Assembly: GCF_000165425.1 (NCBI RefSeq)
Contig: NW_001799399.1
Span: 1-64,000, forward strand
DNA: 64,000 nt
Direction of reading: 5' to 3'
From: Paramecium tetraurelia
Lineage: Eukaryota; Ciliophora; Oligohymenophorea; Peniculida; Parameciidae
The notes under the pieces are model-generated. The model did not search any database, was not told the origin of the DNA, and saw only the letters and a list, made by a program, of their open reading frames with translations. Each line of letters opens with the position of its first letter. Position 1 is the stretch's first letter. Positions 26,682-39,038 of this stretch are shown piece by piece. A program made the translations under genes and the position numbers.

Positions 26682-27101
26682 TCATTTTTACAAACTTGTT
26701 TCATTTAATGGTACGTGATTGTTGTTATGATTGTTTAGCTGATTTTCCAACTCCATTAGATTACTATTCCTTAATTTTTTGGAGTGATAGGTGGGGTCAC
26801 ACTCATCAATCTAATTTTCTTATTTATTTTTATTGTATAATTTATAAGCAATCTAGATGTGATATGAATTTCTTCTAAATAATTTAAACTCCTCTTTTTT
26901 TTTTGTTTAAATTTATTAAGGTGGCTATTGATTTTATTTTTTCTTTTTTTATTTCTTCACACCTTAAAATGATTAATCATAGAAACTTTTATTGATTTGT
27001 ATGACAATCTCGTGAAATGTCTTGACCACATCTCTAAATTCTTGATCATTATATAACTTTTATCTAGCAGAAACACATCCCTCCTAGATTTTATTACTCA
27101 T
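26682..27101 (-). CDS. Small basic protein, 139 aa, unknown
   Basis: Uninterrupted frame from MSNKIQEGCVSARQKLY to ETSLQK. The first 60 residues look folded and helical (DQEFRDVVKTFHEIVIQI). A strongly basic Lys/Gln/Pro stretch follows (KKQKKKKQNQQPPQQ) and then a polar tail with NNHNNNH. Basic composition suggests nucleic-acid or nuclear association, but I recognise no domain. It lies between two same-strand genes, about 85 nt upstream of the PAS-type gene and about 110 nt downstream of the kinase stop. Confidence 0.6.
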
Positions 27102-27210
27102 TAATTTTATAATAAATGAAGTTTAGCTCCAATTTGCAAATTCAATAAAAAATAACAAGAATTTTGGTCATAATCAATTAAACAATTAACAAATGATATT
27201 TTGTGTATAA

Positions 27211-28933
27211 TCATTTCTATATTCCCTTGTCTTCCTCCTGCTCCTCTTCGATTTTATACATAAAATTAATAGCCTCAGTAGCTTATCCCTTATTTACTAG
27301 AGTATTTCTCGTTGTTTGTGCTGTTTTATCTGGATTCGGCGAATTAGTAAAAGTATCACAATTCATGATGAGGGAGGGTTTAAAATTATTAAGTTACGGT
27401 GAAATAGTTTGAGTGTATTGGTCAAATTCAGAGGTTTGAAACTTTTTCATATTTTTTCTGGGTTGAGGATTCTATGGTGAATAAGCATTTTGCTGAATTT
27501 ATCCAAAGGATTTCATATTTTGCATAACAGGAATACTTAATTATTTTGTATTTTCTTCTTCCACAATTTCCTCTTCAAATTTTTATAGAATTAAATTTAC
27601 AACTTTAGTATTGAAATTTTGAGTTTAGAACATAGGATTCTATTTAGTAACATTAGATTATTAGAATTTGATCTTTCTGCTTTCGTATTTTTACGAAAAG
27701 TATGGATGCAATAGAGCATTTTAAGCAGTAATCCTTTCTTTTGGGTTTAGTTTGAGTAATTAAGTTATTAAATCTATAGCTTCAGCTGGAGTTTTGTAGA
27801 TAGTCAGACTATCTAAGACAATATTGCATTTCTTATTTAATCGTAGGATCTCTTAATAATCACTTCCAGGAAAGAGTTCTTTTCCAGTACACCTATATAG
27901 TGGTAAATACTTTAATTACAGTTTGTAAAATATACAGCCAACACTAAATTCATCGCAAATTGCAGTATATTTTTAAGTTAAATCTTTTAAATTAGCAATT
28001 TCAGGTGCCACATATCCAGGTGTTCCACATTTTGGGAATGGAAACACATCCACATTTTGATGGGTGGCTAAACCGAAGTCAACTATTTTTAGAGTTGATA
28101 TTTTATTGGTTTATTTAAACATAATATTTTCTGGTTTTAAATCTCTGTGCATAATTCCCTAAGAATGCATATAATCAATTGCTTGTAAAATTAACTTTAA
28201 TAGGAATTATTAGTTACTTTAATTATTATTTAAATTTGTTCTTATTCGAAAATTGATTATCTTTAATTCAGTAATTCATGCAAGCTTTTCCCTTCCAAAT
28301 ATTCCAAAATCATATAAAAAGTGTTTTCTCCTTCATAAAGATCAATCAATTGTATAATGTTGTCGTGTTTTAACCTTTGCATTAGTTAGATTTCATTGAA
28401 CAAAGCATTCTAAAAATTTTAAATATTCTTACATATCCTCCATCTTCTTGCAAATATCTCTTGTCAACACATTTGGATGCAAATTGAGATTGATCGTATT
28501 TTTTGGTGACCAAATAAACCTTTAGTTAACGTGAAAATATACTTTAGAAGAACCACCTTTGCCCAACATATAAATGGGAGTATAGAAATCGCTAATGTCT
28601 TTGTACATGATTTAACCCTGCATTAAATCTTTAAGCTGTTGCAAATCCTTTGTTGGAGCAGAGAAGAATTTTATTTCATCTTTATATTGAAATCCAAATT
28701 GTTCAATTATTGGGGACTTCGACTTTGTTATCCAATGAATTTTGGATGTTAAACTTAATTACACATTGTATTTTGGGTTTTGTTGTTTTGGATTCTAAGA
28801 AATTTTAAATAATTACGCTTGAAAGTATCAAAGCCTTGGGAAGGAGGTAGACGTAGTATTTAGAATCAATAACTAAATGCTTGCGTGAGCATTAAAATGT
28901 TAGCAGGACTTAATCGTAATTTATTTGCTGCAT
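27211..28933 (-). CDS. Ser/Thr protein kinase, CAMK-like, all catalytic motifs intact
   Basis: The N-terminal 120 residues look like the PH-like domain common in Paramecium kinases (MQQINYDQVLLTF, KYYVYLLPKALILSS, FGFQYKDEIKFFSA). The kinase domain follows: glycine loop LGKGGSSKVYLV, lysine in FASKCVDKR, GIMHRDLKPENIMF, IVDFGLATH, KCGTPGYVAPEI and LLKLNPKERITAQNALLHP. Four introns of 22-23 nt restore these motifs. The C-terminal 150 residues are Gln/Asn-rich without EF hands. It should be catalytically active; Ca2+ regulation is not evident. It is the only one of five kinase-fold genes here with a complete motif set. Confidence 0.9.
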
Positions 28934-29001
28934 TTAATAATTAAATAAATGCGAGTTTGATTACAATATATATAACAATGTTCGTTCATATATAATAATT
29001 A

Positions 29002-29783
29002 TCATCTTTTTAAAGCTGGTATAAATGAAGCCTATTGTTTGAATGTATTCATCTTTTCATCCTTGATCTTGGCATCATCTTGCAAGGCAGTTTTACGAGC
29101 ATTTGCAAAGGTTTGCCCAAAAATATTAGCTGCAACTACTCTCTTCTGCATGCCAGTATACCCAGGTAAAGGATCCCCCAGAGGAACTACAATTTATTAT
29201 ATATAGATAGATACTTGGCACTTTTTATCCAGGGTCTCCATGGAACTTGTGAGTTGCTTCATCGATGGTTTCGGAATGATGTTCATATTCACTCTTCCAA
29301 TTGCTGAGTGATTCCTTCAATCTGGGATTGCCGGATTCATCCAACCTAAAGAAATTCTTAGCAGTTTCAGTTTGAGGCTATTAGGTTGTTTAAATATTTG
29401 AATTACAATCTTATATTCTATAGGTTTGGGTTTCACGCCAACGATTTCGGCAGCTGTTCTGAGTTGCACCTTATTTTAATTTTGATAAGTGTCTTATAGT
29501 TGTGATTTATATCTTAATTCGGGTGGAACATCTTGTCCTTTGTAATAGTCATCGTGTTAGATTTGGTATGTTATTTTCCCGTAAGTTTAAGCAAATAGGT
29601 TTTCAGCCTTCATTGATTTGATCTCTCCAGCATAACCTGAATAGATTTATATAACTCTTTACCTGGAATGTGGTTTTGTGGCTTTTCTTCCTAATAATAA
29701 CCGACTTATTGTTCAAAAAAGCCTTTTGGAATATGTCCTGTATATCCAGGAACGATATATTACAATCTGGTGCCTTCGAACAT
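29002..29783 (-). CDS. CIMIP2/FAM166-like ciliary microtubule inner protein
   Basis: Starts MFEGTRLQYIVPGYTGHIP. It carries the repeated PGYTG/PGYAG motifs typical of CIMIP2-type proteins (PGYTGHIPKGFF, HIPGYAGEIKSM, PLPGYTGMQKRVVA), plus NLFAQTYGKIT and NIFGQTFANARKTAL. These proteins bind inside axonemal doublet microtubules and stabilise them. Three introns (26, 29 and 28 nt) restore a frame of about 230 residues ending FIPALKR. Paramecium is densely ciliated, so the role fits. The subfamily assignment is by motif only. Confidence 0.8.
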
Positions 29784-29827
29784 TATTAGAAAATAAATAA
29801 AATATTAATAAAAATTAATATATCTTC

Positions 29828-30320
29828 TCATGCCTTTCTCATTAATAAATACACTCTTTAATCGTCGGCAAATTTATCAAGTTCTTCAGATTTACCACTC
29901 AGCTTTAGAATCAATCCCCCGAAGGAAGCAAAAACATTGATCATTTTATTTTGATCCTTGATCATTTTGAATACTCGACCAAACATGGCATACTGAAATT
30001 TCTCCAGCAATTCATTGTCGATTTATGAAAATTCCGGCTTATATTTACCCTAACCTTAATGAACAATTTTACTTAATCCATTTCTTGAGATATTCCCAGG
30101 GATCTAACAATCAGGACTCTGTATTCACTGCCTTTGTCAATAGGGTAGATATCGATATTAACATCCAATTCCATATCCACTTCCCCTGACTTTGATTTAC
30201 ATTTTATTCTGGACACTCTTTTGAATGACTATCCAGCCTGGTCAATATCTTCAACCTTGAAATATCTAATCTAATATGGATTTCTTACTCGTCAATCAGT
30301 CTCTTTTCTGCTACGACCAT
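29828..30320 (-). CDS. RPB8: RNA polymerase subunit RPB8 (shared by Pol I, II and III)
   Basis: After a 23-nt intron (30266-30288) the frame reads FKVEDIDQAGQSFKRVSRIK, then VDMELDVNIDIYPIDKGSEY, VLIVRSLGIS and, after a second intron, FQYAMFGRVFKMI, VFASFGGLILKLSG and QRVYLLMRKA. This follows RPB8 along its whole length (about 150 residues). The subunit sits on the outside of all three nuclear polymerases. The first ATG gives MVVAEKRLIDE, a normal-length N-terminus. The gene lies 45 nt from the start of the CIMIP2-like gene on the same strand. Confidence 0.95.
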
Positions 30321-30396
30321 TTATAAATTATTTAATATAATTCACTTAATATTTACTTAAAAATGTAATATTTTGATATAGTATATATTCTACAAT

Positions 30397-31386
30397 TCAG
30401 TATTGCTCTTACACCATCGACCCTTTGATTTTCAAGGGCACTTTGCTCTTGGTTTGAGTGCCTAGTCCAGACCCTGGAGTTTTTAATAGGAGATTCACCT
30501 AACTCAACTGATTTTAATTATTTGAGTAAGTTTTACAAAAAATAGCAGCCTATTTTATCATATTCCCATCATTCGTAGATTTTTTAGCACTGTGAAATTA
30601 ATTACATTGTTGAAGCACTTTTCTGAAATCGTGACTATTTATCGAAGAGTTCAAGCTTTTACAAAAATTATCCTTCAATTTTAATGGAGTTCCCTGTCGA
30701 AAATGATTGCTCTCCACTTTTCGTATTGACATCGGAGTCATCATCAAAGATCTTTGGTTCACTTAACCAGGAGCATTTACTTTTTTTAAAGGACTTTGAG
30801 GAAGTCCTGTCGATCGATGAGAATTCAATTGCTCTCTCCTCTAACCATGAACTGAGATCGGTCGTTGTATTTCAACCGAGGGAGGCCTGATCTAACTCAA
30901 TCGCTTTATTAGGAGTTCCTGATCAAAGCTTTATAACTATTGCATAAAGCCTAATAAGATGCATTTATACCTGGGTTTGGATTTATCAGAGGTCTAACTT
31001 ATATCAAATGTTGAAGGGATTTCTAGAAAGGGAAATTGCAAATCTGCATCAAATATGCTATGATAATGGTAGCACTTCTGCTGACCCCCACATAACAATG
31101 CACTAAAACATTGCATCTCTATCTGTTCTCTTGAATGAATTAAATGGATTCGTCAAAATGCCTTTTGATTGGATCGTGACTTGTATCATTTAAATGGAGA
31201 ATCTATCATATGAATGCTAGTTACTTTGTGATTAGCATCTTGGAATTGCAAATGGGCCATTTCTGATCCAACAGTAAGTATTGCGCCTATTTGATTCTAT
31301 TGCAACAAATAGGGATTGAGGGCTGCTTCTATCCCACTTAGAAATAGAGCACCAAGTTCTTAAGTTCTAGGTAAAATGCAGTCCAT
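30397..31386 (-). CDS. Dual-specificity protein phosphatase with long basic tail
   Basis: Starts MDCILPRTQELGALFLSGIE. After a 22-nt intron comes HLNDTSHDPIKRHFDESIQF, with the general-acid Asp, then the catalytic signature VLVHCYVGVSRSATIII (HC-x5-R-S) and AYLMQICNFPF. A 20-nt intron inside NPNPGF restores GFMQQLQSFDQELLIKRL, the usual end of a DSP domain. About 170 further residues are Ser/Lys/Gln-rich (for example RSTGLPQSPLKK and KTPGSGLGTQTK). The gene dephosphorylates Tyr/Ser/Thr in substrates I cannot name. Without the last intron the frame would stop 500 bases early, so the tail depends on that splice. Confidence 0.88.
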
Positions 31387-31712
31387 GACTCCAGAAGGAA
31401 AAGGTGGTCGCTATTACAACATCTATATTTTATAAATTTATTGATATATTTTATTTATGAATGTATATTTTGGAACTCAATTTCTTATACTTCCAAAACC
31501 TTTAGAGACTAACCAAATATGCTAGATTTTATAAAAGATTCATTGATTTATATTCATACATCACTCCTAGATGCTACAACACTGAACAAATATGAAAATA
31601 GTTATTATGTTGATATCAGAAGACATAGAAAGAATTTATAATTATTTGCTTGTTTGTATAATTAATTCATACACACATGCATTTTACATATTAACTCTGT
31701 CATAATGATTAT
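31387..31712. other. Intergenic spacer, no gene seen
   Basis: AT-rich spacer upstream of the phosphatase start and downstream of the TRAPPC10-like stop; both genes are on the - strand, so it should hold the phosphatase promoter. No motif stands out. Confidence 0.5.
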
Positions 31713-34700
31713 TCATTTATGCTTAGTGTAAATTCGATGTCGATGTACTTCTCATCTATTTCATATGTCTTATCTTCTTTAAGTAAATGTATTTTTAATT
31801 AAGGCTTTTCAAAGTCTTCACTGCCTGTAAGAAAGCATTTTATATTCATTAAACTTATGGTCTTTTATTACGACAATGCTATTTAGGATTAATTTCATAC
31901 AATCCTTCCATTTTCTATTCTATTTTGGATGATGAGACACCAATTCAAATTGGAATAATCCTTCATCATCTCCTGCATATTGGATCTTTATGGCCATATC
32001 AAAATAATCTGGTTGAGAATAGGGTATAAACTTTTCTTAACTAAATACACTCTATGATTATTACACTAAAATACCATAAATTGAACTTTAAACAAAATTG
32101 ATTTTTTCTTCAGTTAATAAATATCATACAAATTCTTTTTGATATGCATTATTTTTTGTAACGATTACTATTTACAATATAATTGTTCTAGTGATTCGAA
32201 ATAAGATTCATCTAAAACACCCAATTTTTAAAAACAATCTTTGTAGTTAAACTATTACTTTATAAAAATCTCTAAATTAAATATAGTAAATTTATTTACA
32301 TTAGCCTTTTTAAGCCACTTATCGAATTGAATTGCGATTTTCTAAAGGTATATTTTAAGATCCATTGTCTATTGTGATGGTCTCTTTCGAATTGCTACGT
32401 AATTCATATAATTCTAAATCGTCATCTATTTTATCTGATAAATCTATGATATCTAACGCTTTAATTGAGTCTACTTTCAAATTAGTTGCAAACTAGTGAT
32501 TTTTAACAGCAATGATAATTTTTAATTGTTAATCTTAAAATTCCTCAAATGCATATAAATTCAATATGAAAGGATGCTATATTAAGAAATGTTCCTCAAC
32601 AACAACTTTATGAATATTACCTTTCTAGGTGATCGTTGCTCCCTATAAACTAAACAACTCTGATGCTATCTTTACCTTCGAAATCAATGTGAGTTCTAAT
32701 TCAGTTATATCCAAAGGCAAATCGCTGACTGATAGCAATATTGGAGTTCCGATGTTTGTGATAGTAGCAACATTCTATATATTTATTAAGGGATGCAGGA
32801 TATGCAATTTTAATTACTGTACTTTTTATGAAACATCAAAGTACAGTTTGAAAGGACCTGAAAGGAAAGTTACTTTTCTAATTGAATACAATCCTCCTTG
32901 ATTCGAATTTAATTATTGTTTGAATTCAAAATTCACCTTTTTTTCTTCTCTCAACTACTTCACATCTGAAACTAACTTCAGTTTTCTCTTATCTTTGACT
33001 CCCCCTCCTTTATGTTTTAGAGTGATAGTAAAGGTTCCATTACATTCAACTTACAAATATTTTAAAATCGAAAATTTAAATACAAAGTCATTATAAGAAA
33101 TTCTTTGCTTGACTTAAAAAGTCTCGAAATATCCAATATATGACAATTTGAGTTTAGTTAATGGAAGTTTTAAGATTTAAAACAATTTTGTGTATCTACT
33201 TCCAGGTAGATTTGATTGAAGGGTGTCTTTAAAAGTCTCTTAGAATGATAATTCCATTTTTTCTCTGTAGAAATATATCAATTTTTGAACCAGTAAACTT
33301 GAATGTAAATTTTTAAAATCAATATTATTATACTTTAAAGCTCTGTCAATATTATCCTAGTTTAATTCTAGTTTTGGATACACATTTTTTAATTTCAAAA
33401 TCATAAATTAATATTCAAAGATCACTCTGTGTAAATTTAATTGAGTTGCAATTGAAATTATGTCGTTTACAATTGAGGAATAAAATTCAGAGAAATCGTG
33501 TAGATTGTGAATTTATCCTTTTAACTTTGTGTCACTTAATAAATAAGTTTTAAATAGTTCTTTGGGATCACTTTGAATATCCCGACTGATTACAACATCA
33601 TCAAATTTAATTTCATTTAATTAATCAAGAATTGTTTGCTCCAACAATTCACATTGAACTACTAGTGGTAATCTTCTTACATAATTAAATTAAATCTTAT
33701 AAAGAGTGAATCCTAGTTTTTCAACAATGCATAATAAAGCAAATCTTATTTTTAATTAAGATTATAATTATTGCAACAATAAATCCCCAGACAGATTCTG
33801 TGGCACAGAAGCCATTAAATTAATACTGCCTCTCTTCAATTATTATTTATTAATACCATATTAAAAAATTGCCATATTAATAATCCTAGTCCCCACAATT
33901 CTTCTTCATCTGCATGAAATTACTATTTTTGTTTATTGACTTCAATCTATTAATGAACAACTTATTGTATCTCATCAGAAAAATTGAGAATCTTTTCAAC
34001 TCCATATATTTAATTTCCTCCTGAAAGCAAATCAATTATCTTGCATAATATTGTAAAATACTCGATATTGTATCAACACCAAAAAATCCAAGATGGTTGA
34101 TTGTGACTCATCCCCTGATTCCTCAAAATTCCTTATATTTGATTCTACAGACTTCCTGACTAGGAAATCAAAGGGATGTATCGCATTGAATATTGGTTGT
34201 ATAGTGTTCGGGTAATGTTCTAGAAAGAATTTCTCCTACCCTACATAAATCTCTAAGGCTTCCTGCTTCAAACCTATGCTCTCATAAATTTTTGCCTTTT
34301 TTTCTTTTAATGAGTAAAGCTTATAAAAACTGAAAGATTTCTCTTTTCTATTTATTTAACACAATATTGTTACATCAATTGCTCTTAGTCATAAATTTGA
34401 TTATCTAATATATCATATTGACTCTCCAAATATTGTTGGACTGATAATTAGAAATAATATAGAAATTCCCTCATACATTGTTCCTTATTCAACTCTCTAT
34501 CAGGGTCATAAAATATAATCTTCTAGACTTTATCCTTTGGAAATTGCTTCACAATCTACAAATCTTAGCAAATCAATTCGTGTGTCTATTGGAGTATTTT
34601 CTCAATCATTATATATTAATGTTACATTCACTTTATCATCTACTCTTAACAAACTTGGAAAAAATAGGATGATGCTATTCTTAGCTGGATAATCATCGAA

Positions 34701-34928
34701 ATATTTCATTAATCTTTATCTCGCCGTATTCTTATATCCTTCGTATGAATTAGTGCTTAAAATATAAATATAAATTAATGGTTTGTATGTTTGCTAGTTT
34801 TTGAATTAAACGTTGAGTGTTCCGACCTTGTCCTTAAATTAGAAATTCTTAATAGGGAAATAGGGAGCTGTTAATTCCAAAAAATGAGGATACAAGCTAT
34901 ATTAATCCACTACCTATATATCAAGCAT
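31713..34928 (-). CDS. Large protein, tentatively TRAPPC10/Trs130-like
   Basis: About 1,050 residues. The N-terminus (MLDIQVVDQYSLYPHFLELT) continues with PYFPIKNFQFKDKVGTLN, YKPLIYIYILSTNSYEGY and SIILFFPSLLRVDDKV. Together with RIDLLRFVDCEAI and a helical middle (EALEIYVGQEKFFLEHY) this is reminiscent of TRAPPC10/Trs130, a subunit of the TRAPPII tethering complex at the Golgi. The C-terminal third looks like beta sandwiches (IGTPILLSVSDLPLDIT), as in that family. Length fits Trs130. Several introns are needed that I did not place individually. Similarity is faint, and other beta-rich trafficking proteins remain possible. Confidence 0.55.
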
Positions 34929-35215
34929 AATTATTATTATTATACAATAAATAAATTTTATTATTATTCTATATTTCCTTTTCAATTTCAATTTAACTTT
35001 AACTAGCCTCCCTTACTTTTGGTTATATATATATTTCAATGATAGGAACACAATGACTAAAATAAATAAATTTTCAAGAGTTTATAAATTTTACTGAAAA
35101 TTAATTAAAGCAGAAAAATACGTGAGACTTCTTATTAAATGTCCCAGACATTTTGATATTGGTATTAAATTACTTAAATATTATTATATTAACTCATCAA
35201 ATAATAATAATAAAA

Positions 35216-36673
35216 ATGATGTATGCTCTATTCTTATTTTCTCAATTTGCTTATTGCTACGAAGAAATATAGCTTCAAAACACTAAGGGACTTCGATAAC
35301 TTAATATAGAAAACACAAGGGATGAAACAATCGTATTTGAAGCGAAATCCAGTTAAAGTCAAGTAAGCATACTGTTGATTTGTGACTCTGCTCCAAACTT
35401 TTAAAATTTACAGGAAATTTACAATGATTCAAAGTATTTTAATTTATATGAAGCTTTGGATGCATTTGTGATTGGAATGCTTTTGATTTCTCTGAAGCTT
35501 CCTAAAAAGTAATGCTTATTCGAAATTCAACAAATAATATGATATCACATTCTAAAAATGTCAAATACACAAATAGCAGATCTCCTTATGTAGGAGTATT
35601 TTCCAACAAATATGATTTTGTCAATATCTACATTTATCCAAAATAATCTAACGATTGCATAGTGTAAATTTCACAAGTATTCAATAGAAATTGCAAGTAC
35701 AATGGAGAATGCAACAAAGGCAGCTGTTAATGTGAGGAAGGACACTTTGGTTTTGATTGTAAATACCAAGGGTCAAATATTTTGGATGAGGAATACCTGA
35801 TAAAGTCTAGGTTCTATTATGTGGATCTAAAATCTATAAAGGAATCTAATTTTTCAATTCAGTTTAAAAAGTAAGGCGAACTTAGTTATTAATGCTTCTC
35901 TATAAATCCTTACTTAAGAAAGGCCAATATTATTAACAGTGACAATATTTATATATCAGCAGAAGAAATTAATAACTGTTTGCATTAAGGAGATATATAA
36001 TTTGGGGTTGCTTCATATTACATCATTTAAATTTATCAAGATGAATTACTTTACATTAAGAAATAGGACAGTGAAAACTTCAATGATAACAGAACTATAC
36101 TAATTGCCATTTTGTCAACATGTCTCTCATTTCTATGTTGCCTTATCTTCTGTGTTTTTAAGTGTTACAGGACAAAGAGGGTAGTAGTAAATCCAAATGC
36201 AAATGCAAATAGAATATTAATGAATTTGTAAGAAAACAAAACTACAATTGATTAGACATAAGAAATAAATGAGCTAATTCCTTTAATTTAATACTCAGCT
36301 ATTTTCAAGAAATACCCCTAAATATTAGATTTTAGTCAATGTGCCATTTGTTTGGATACTTTTTACCAAGAATAGTAAGTGAGAGTGACTTATTGTTACC
36401 ATGTTTTTCATTCCAAGTGTTTTGATGCTTGGATTAAGAAAAATTCAGTATTTTACTTATCTATAATAGAGTTGTCCAATCTGTAGATCATCATAGGATA
36501 AAAGAACTATAAAGTAACAAGAAAAACTGCAAACCATCATTTCTTAAAACACAGAATTCAACCCAGAAGTTACAAATCAAAAGTAAGCGATATCAAGAAC
36601 ATATGGAGAAACTCCTATGTTGACGAACCATAGGTCAGTTGGATCTTCTAAGTACATCTAAAGTAATATTTGA
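35216..36673 (+). CDS. Type I membrane RING-H2 ubiquitin ligase with EGF-like ectodomain
   Basis: Signal peptide MMYALFLFSQFAYC; ectodomain with Cys pairs of EGF type (CKYNGECNKGSCQCEEGHF, GFDCKYQG); one membrane helix (LIAILSTCLSFLCCLIFCVF); then a cytoplasmic RING-H2 finger (CAICLDTFYQEQQVRVTYCY, HVFHSKCFDAW, SCPICRSS). Two introns are needed: 20 nt in the ectodomain (restoring CICDW) and 22 nt inside the RING. The layout resembles the PA-TM-RING ligases of endolysosomal membranes, with an EGF-like ectodomain instead of a clear PA domain. The start gives two adjacent Met codons. Confidence 0.87.
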
Positions 36674-36756
36674 TTTATAATTCGCTTATCTCTTTCATAA
36701 TTGTAAGCAGTAATTTCAAATTGATTAAATAATTCAGAATTTCATAGAATCAAAAG

Positions 36757-37689
36757 TCAATCATTTTACTGTTATAATGATGGAGGTGGTTTGAGTTAAG
36801 GATCTAGCATATGTCCATTCTCAATTTCCCTCTCTTAGAGCTATTAATGAGAATCAATCCATCTACCCTTCCCAACTTTGAGACCATTCTCAAATATCCC
36901 ATGAAACTCCGATTTATCTGAATATTTCATCTTGCCAGGGCCATTCTTTAATCCATATTTAAATTCTCCTTCATATTCTCTTCCATCAGGCCATTTCAAT
37001 CTTCCCAAACCGTGCATCTATCCATTGAACCATTAACCTTCATACACAACTTTATTATAATATTTAAGTTCTCCATATCCACTATAGAGATCCTCAACAA
37101 AATCACCAGAGTACACACTTCCATCACTATAAATAAATTAACCTCTTCCATGCTTATGACCATTGTGGAATTCCCCAGTGTATATAGATCCATCAGGATG
37201 TTTTTCTATTCCATAATCTTCATCTCCAATAAATATGATTCCATTAGCATATGTATACTGATTGCCAACCTAAATGTCACCATTTGGATAAATTATTCTT
37301 CCATCTAGTAATGCATCATTTTACCAGTCACCTTAAATGATGGTTCCACTTTGCTATAATAATATTCCCAATCCATGTTTCTTGCCATGAATCCAACATC
37401 CCTCATAAATATCTCCATTTTCTAATCGAAAGGGAGGATATCTTTTGAATTTCTTTTTAACAGTTTTTTTGTCGAACTATATTCTATATTCATCTGCAAT
37501 CATATCATAAAATTCTGGACAAAGAGTAGCATTTTTTGGTCTGTCAATTTCATCCAATTTTTTAATTTTCTTTTCATCTTATTAATTCCTAAAAACCTAA
37601 AATCCTGATTAAATTTTCAATAGTCCTCTCTGTATAGCATTGAAACGATTGTCATCTATTTCTTCTTCCTAAGCTTACCTATTACCCAT
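36757..37689 (-). CDS. MORN-repeat protein with N-myristoylation signal
   Basis: Single exon, 310 residues. The N-terminus MGNRQAQEEE predicts myristoylation. After a helical 100 residues come about seven to eight MORN repeats: GDIYEGCWIHGKKHGLG, GSIYTGEFHNGHKHGRG, GSVYSGDFVEDLYSGYG, VVYEGQWFNGQMHGLG, GREYEGEFKYGLKNGPG and SEFHGIFENGLKVGKG. MORN repeats form an elongated beta sheet used at membrane-cytoskeleton junctions. The tail is Gln/Pro-rich (PPPSLQQQND). Lipid anchor plus MORN suggests a cortical location. The antisense frame also looks open over part of this gene, but it is only the complement of the repeats. Confidence 0.9.
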
Positions 37690-37992
37690 ATTCTCTTATA
37701 ATTAATAATTTTGTATAATAATAATAATTACTATATGATTCTACAATATCCACTTATTATTCAATAATGCATCTGATCAATTTAGAACTATTTAGTATAC
37801 TTGAAATATGACCATTATTTTTTGATTAATATTAGAAACACTCTAATTATGATGACACTTAGATAATTAAATATCTGAATGAGAAGAACATTATTGATAT
37901 TTTATAATAATATTCTTATACATCATTGCTTTAAACGTATGTCATTGTGATGTTTCAAGTTCCTTTATATTGAACTGGCTACTCTCTATAAT

Positions 37993-38694
37993 TCATCCAA
38001 ATAACTAAATTAATAATTAAATTTACTTTCTTGGTAAGGTTTACAACTCACTTGCTGGTGTCAATTCTAATAAATTTTAGATTTCAACTAACCTTTGGAT
38101 AGGCACAGAGTTACTGAGTTGGGTACTATTTGAATATTTATTTAATTTACCCTCTTTCGGGATAGAATTTTGATGTTTGAGATCCAGATCTCACCAAATT
38201 ATCTTAATTATTTCTGTTTTAAGGTGATAAGAAAGAGTACTTGGATCCTGATTAGTCGTAGTAAGTGCTTTTGAAATCCTAGGCACCTGTGGATAAATGA
38301 AACTTTCCAGTTTGTTCTTGAGTCCCGATCTATTGCATTCTTAGGTTTAAATGACAGTTTTACTTCTTCTTTAATCCACTAATTTTTGCAGGGGAGGATT
38401 GAGACACCTACTCAGGATTTTGGGTAGGTTTTCCAAATAAAATATCTAAAGTACGAAGAGTATTTTAATGTTTTCTGGGACTGTCTCGGGTTTATTAGCC
38501 ACCCTTTGGACTCAAAGGCTTTTAGCCCAGCTTTTCGAAATGGTTATATTTATCTATGATGGAAGTTCTTACTTCGCTTCTTAGGGCTTGGTAATTTATC
38601 TATTATAGACTATTGATGAAACCTCTTTGCTTGCTAGGGAGCTAGTATAGGAAGAAGGTTTTTCAGATATATCTGTCACATGAAATATCGACAT
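37993..38694 (-). CDS. Hypothetical protein, low complexity, possible coiled start
   Basis: Starts MSIFHVTDISEKPSSYTSS. A 23-nt intron joins SLASKE to INYQALRSEVRTSIIDKYNH. The rest is Lys/Gln/Ser-rich and looks disordered (KPLSPKGGQQTRDSP, SSPAKISGLKKKQN, YYDQSGSKYSFLSPQ). A second 22-nt intron near the end gives the tail KLTPASELQTLPRK. SP and SPR motifs suggest phosphorylation sites. No domain recognised; about 215 residues. Confidence 0.6.
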
Positions 38695-39038
38695 TAAAAT
38701 TTATTTATATTATATTATTTTTATTTCAATGTAATTGTAATTAATACTAGTTTTCTTTAAGATTTGCTATAATTAAATTTATAATCGCATAATCATTATT
38801 TAATAATGACCTTATATAATATTGAGAGAGCTTAATACAAATATAACAGCAAGTTTTAATTAATGATTCTTCGTGTGAAATAATACTAGAACTATTTAGA
38901 AGGTTCATAGTAGAATTTACCATTATGAATATTTTATTCGTATAAACCAGGTATTGAAATGGATTTTCAATTAATTATTCATTTTTTTGATGAAAAGATT
39001 CCTCAAGTTAAATTTGGACATTAGCAAAAAGATTACCT
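38695..39038. other. Spacer with possible upstream exon of the kinase
   Basis: Divergent intergenic region of about 340 bases. ATGs at 38925 and 38959 open short + strand frames (MDFQLIIHFFDEKIPQ) that end in TGA before the kinase frame. They could be a first exon if an intron is missed. Confidence 0.4.

Noticed and set aside
30684-30890. Open + strand frame of 68 codons
   Set aside because: Antisense to the Ser/Lys-rich tail of the phosphatase gene, which is the better-supported reading.
32629-32901. Open + strand frame of 90 codons
   Set aside because: Antisense to the TRAPPC10-like gene, whose - strand frame is open on both sides.
37012-37308. Open + strand frame
   Set aside because: It is the complement of the MORN repeats in the - strand gene; no protein motif and no separate start context.
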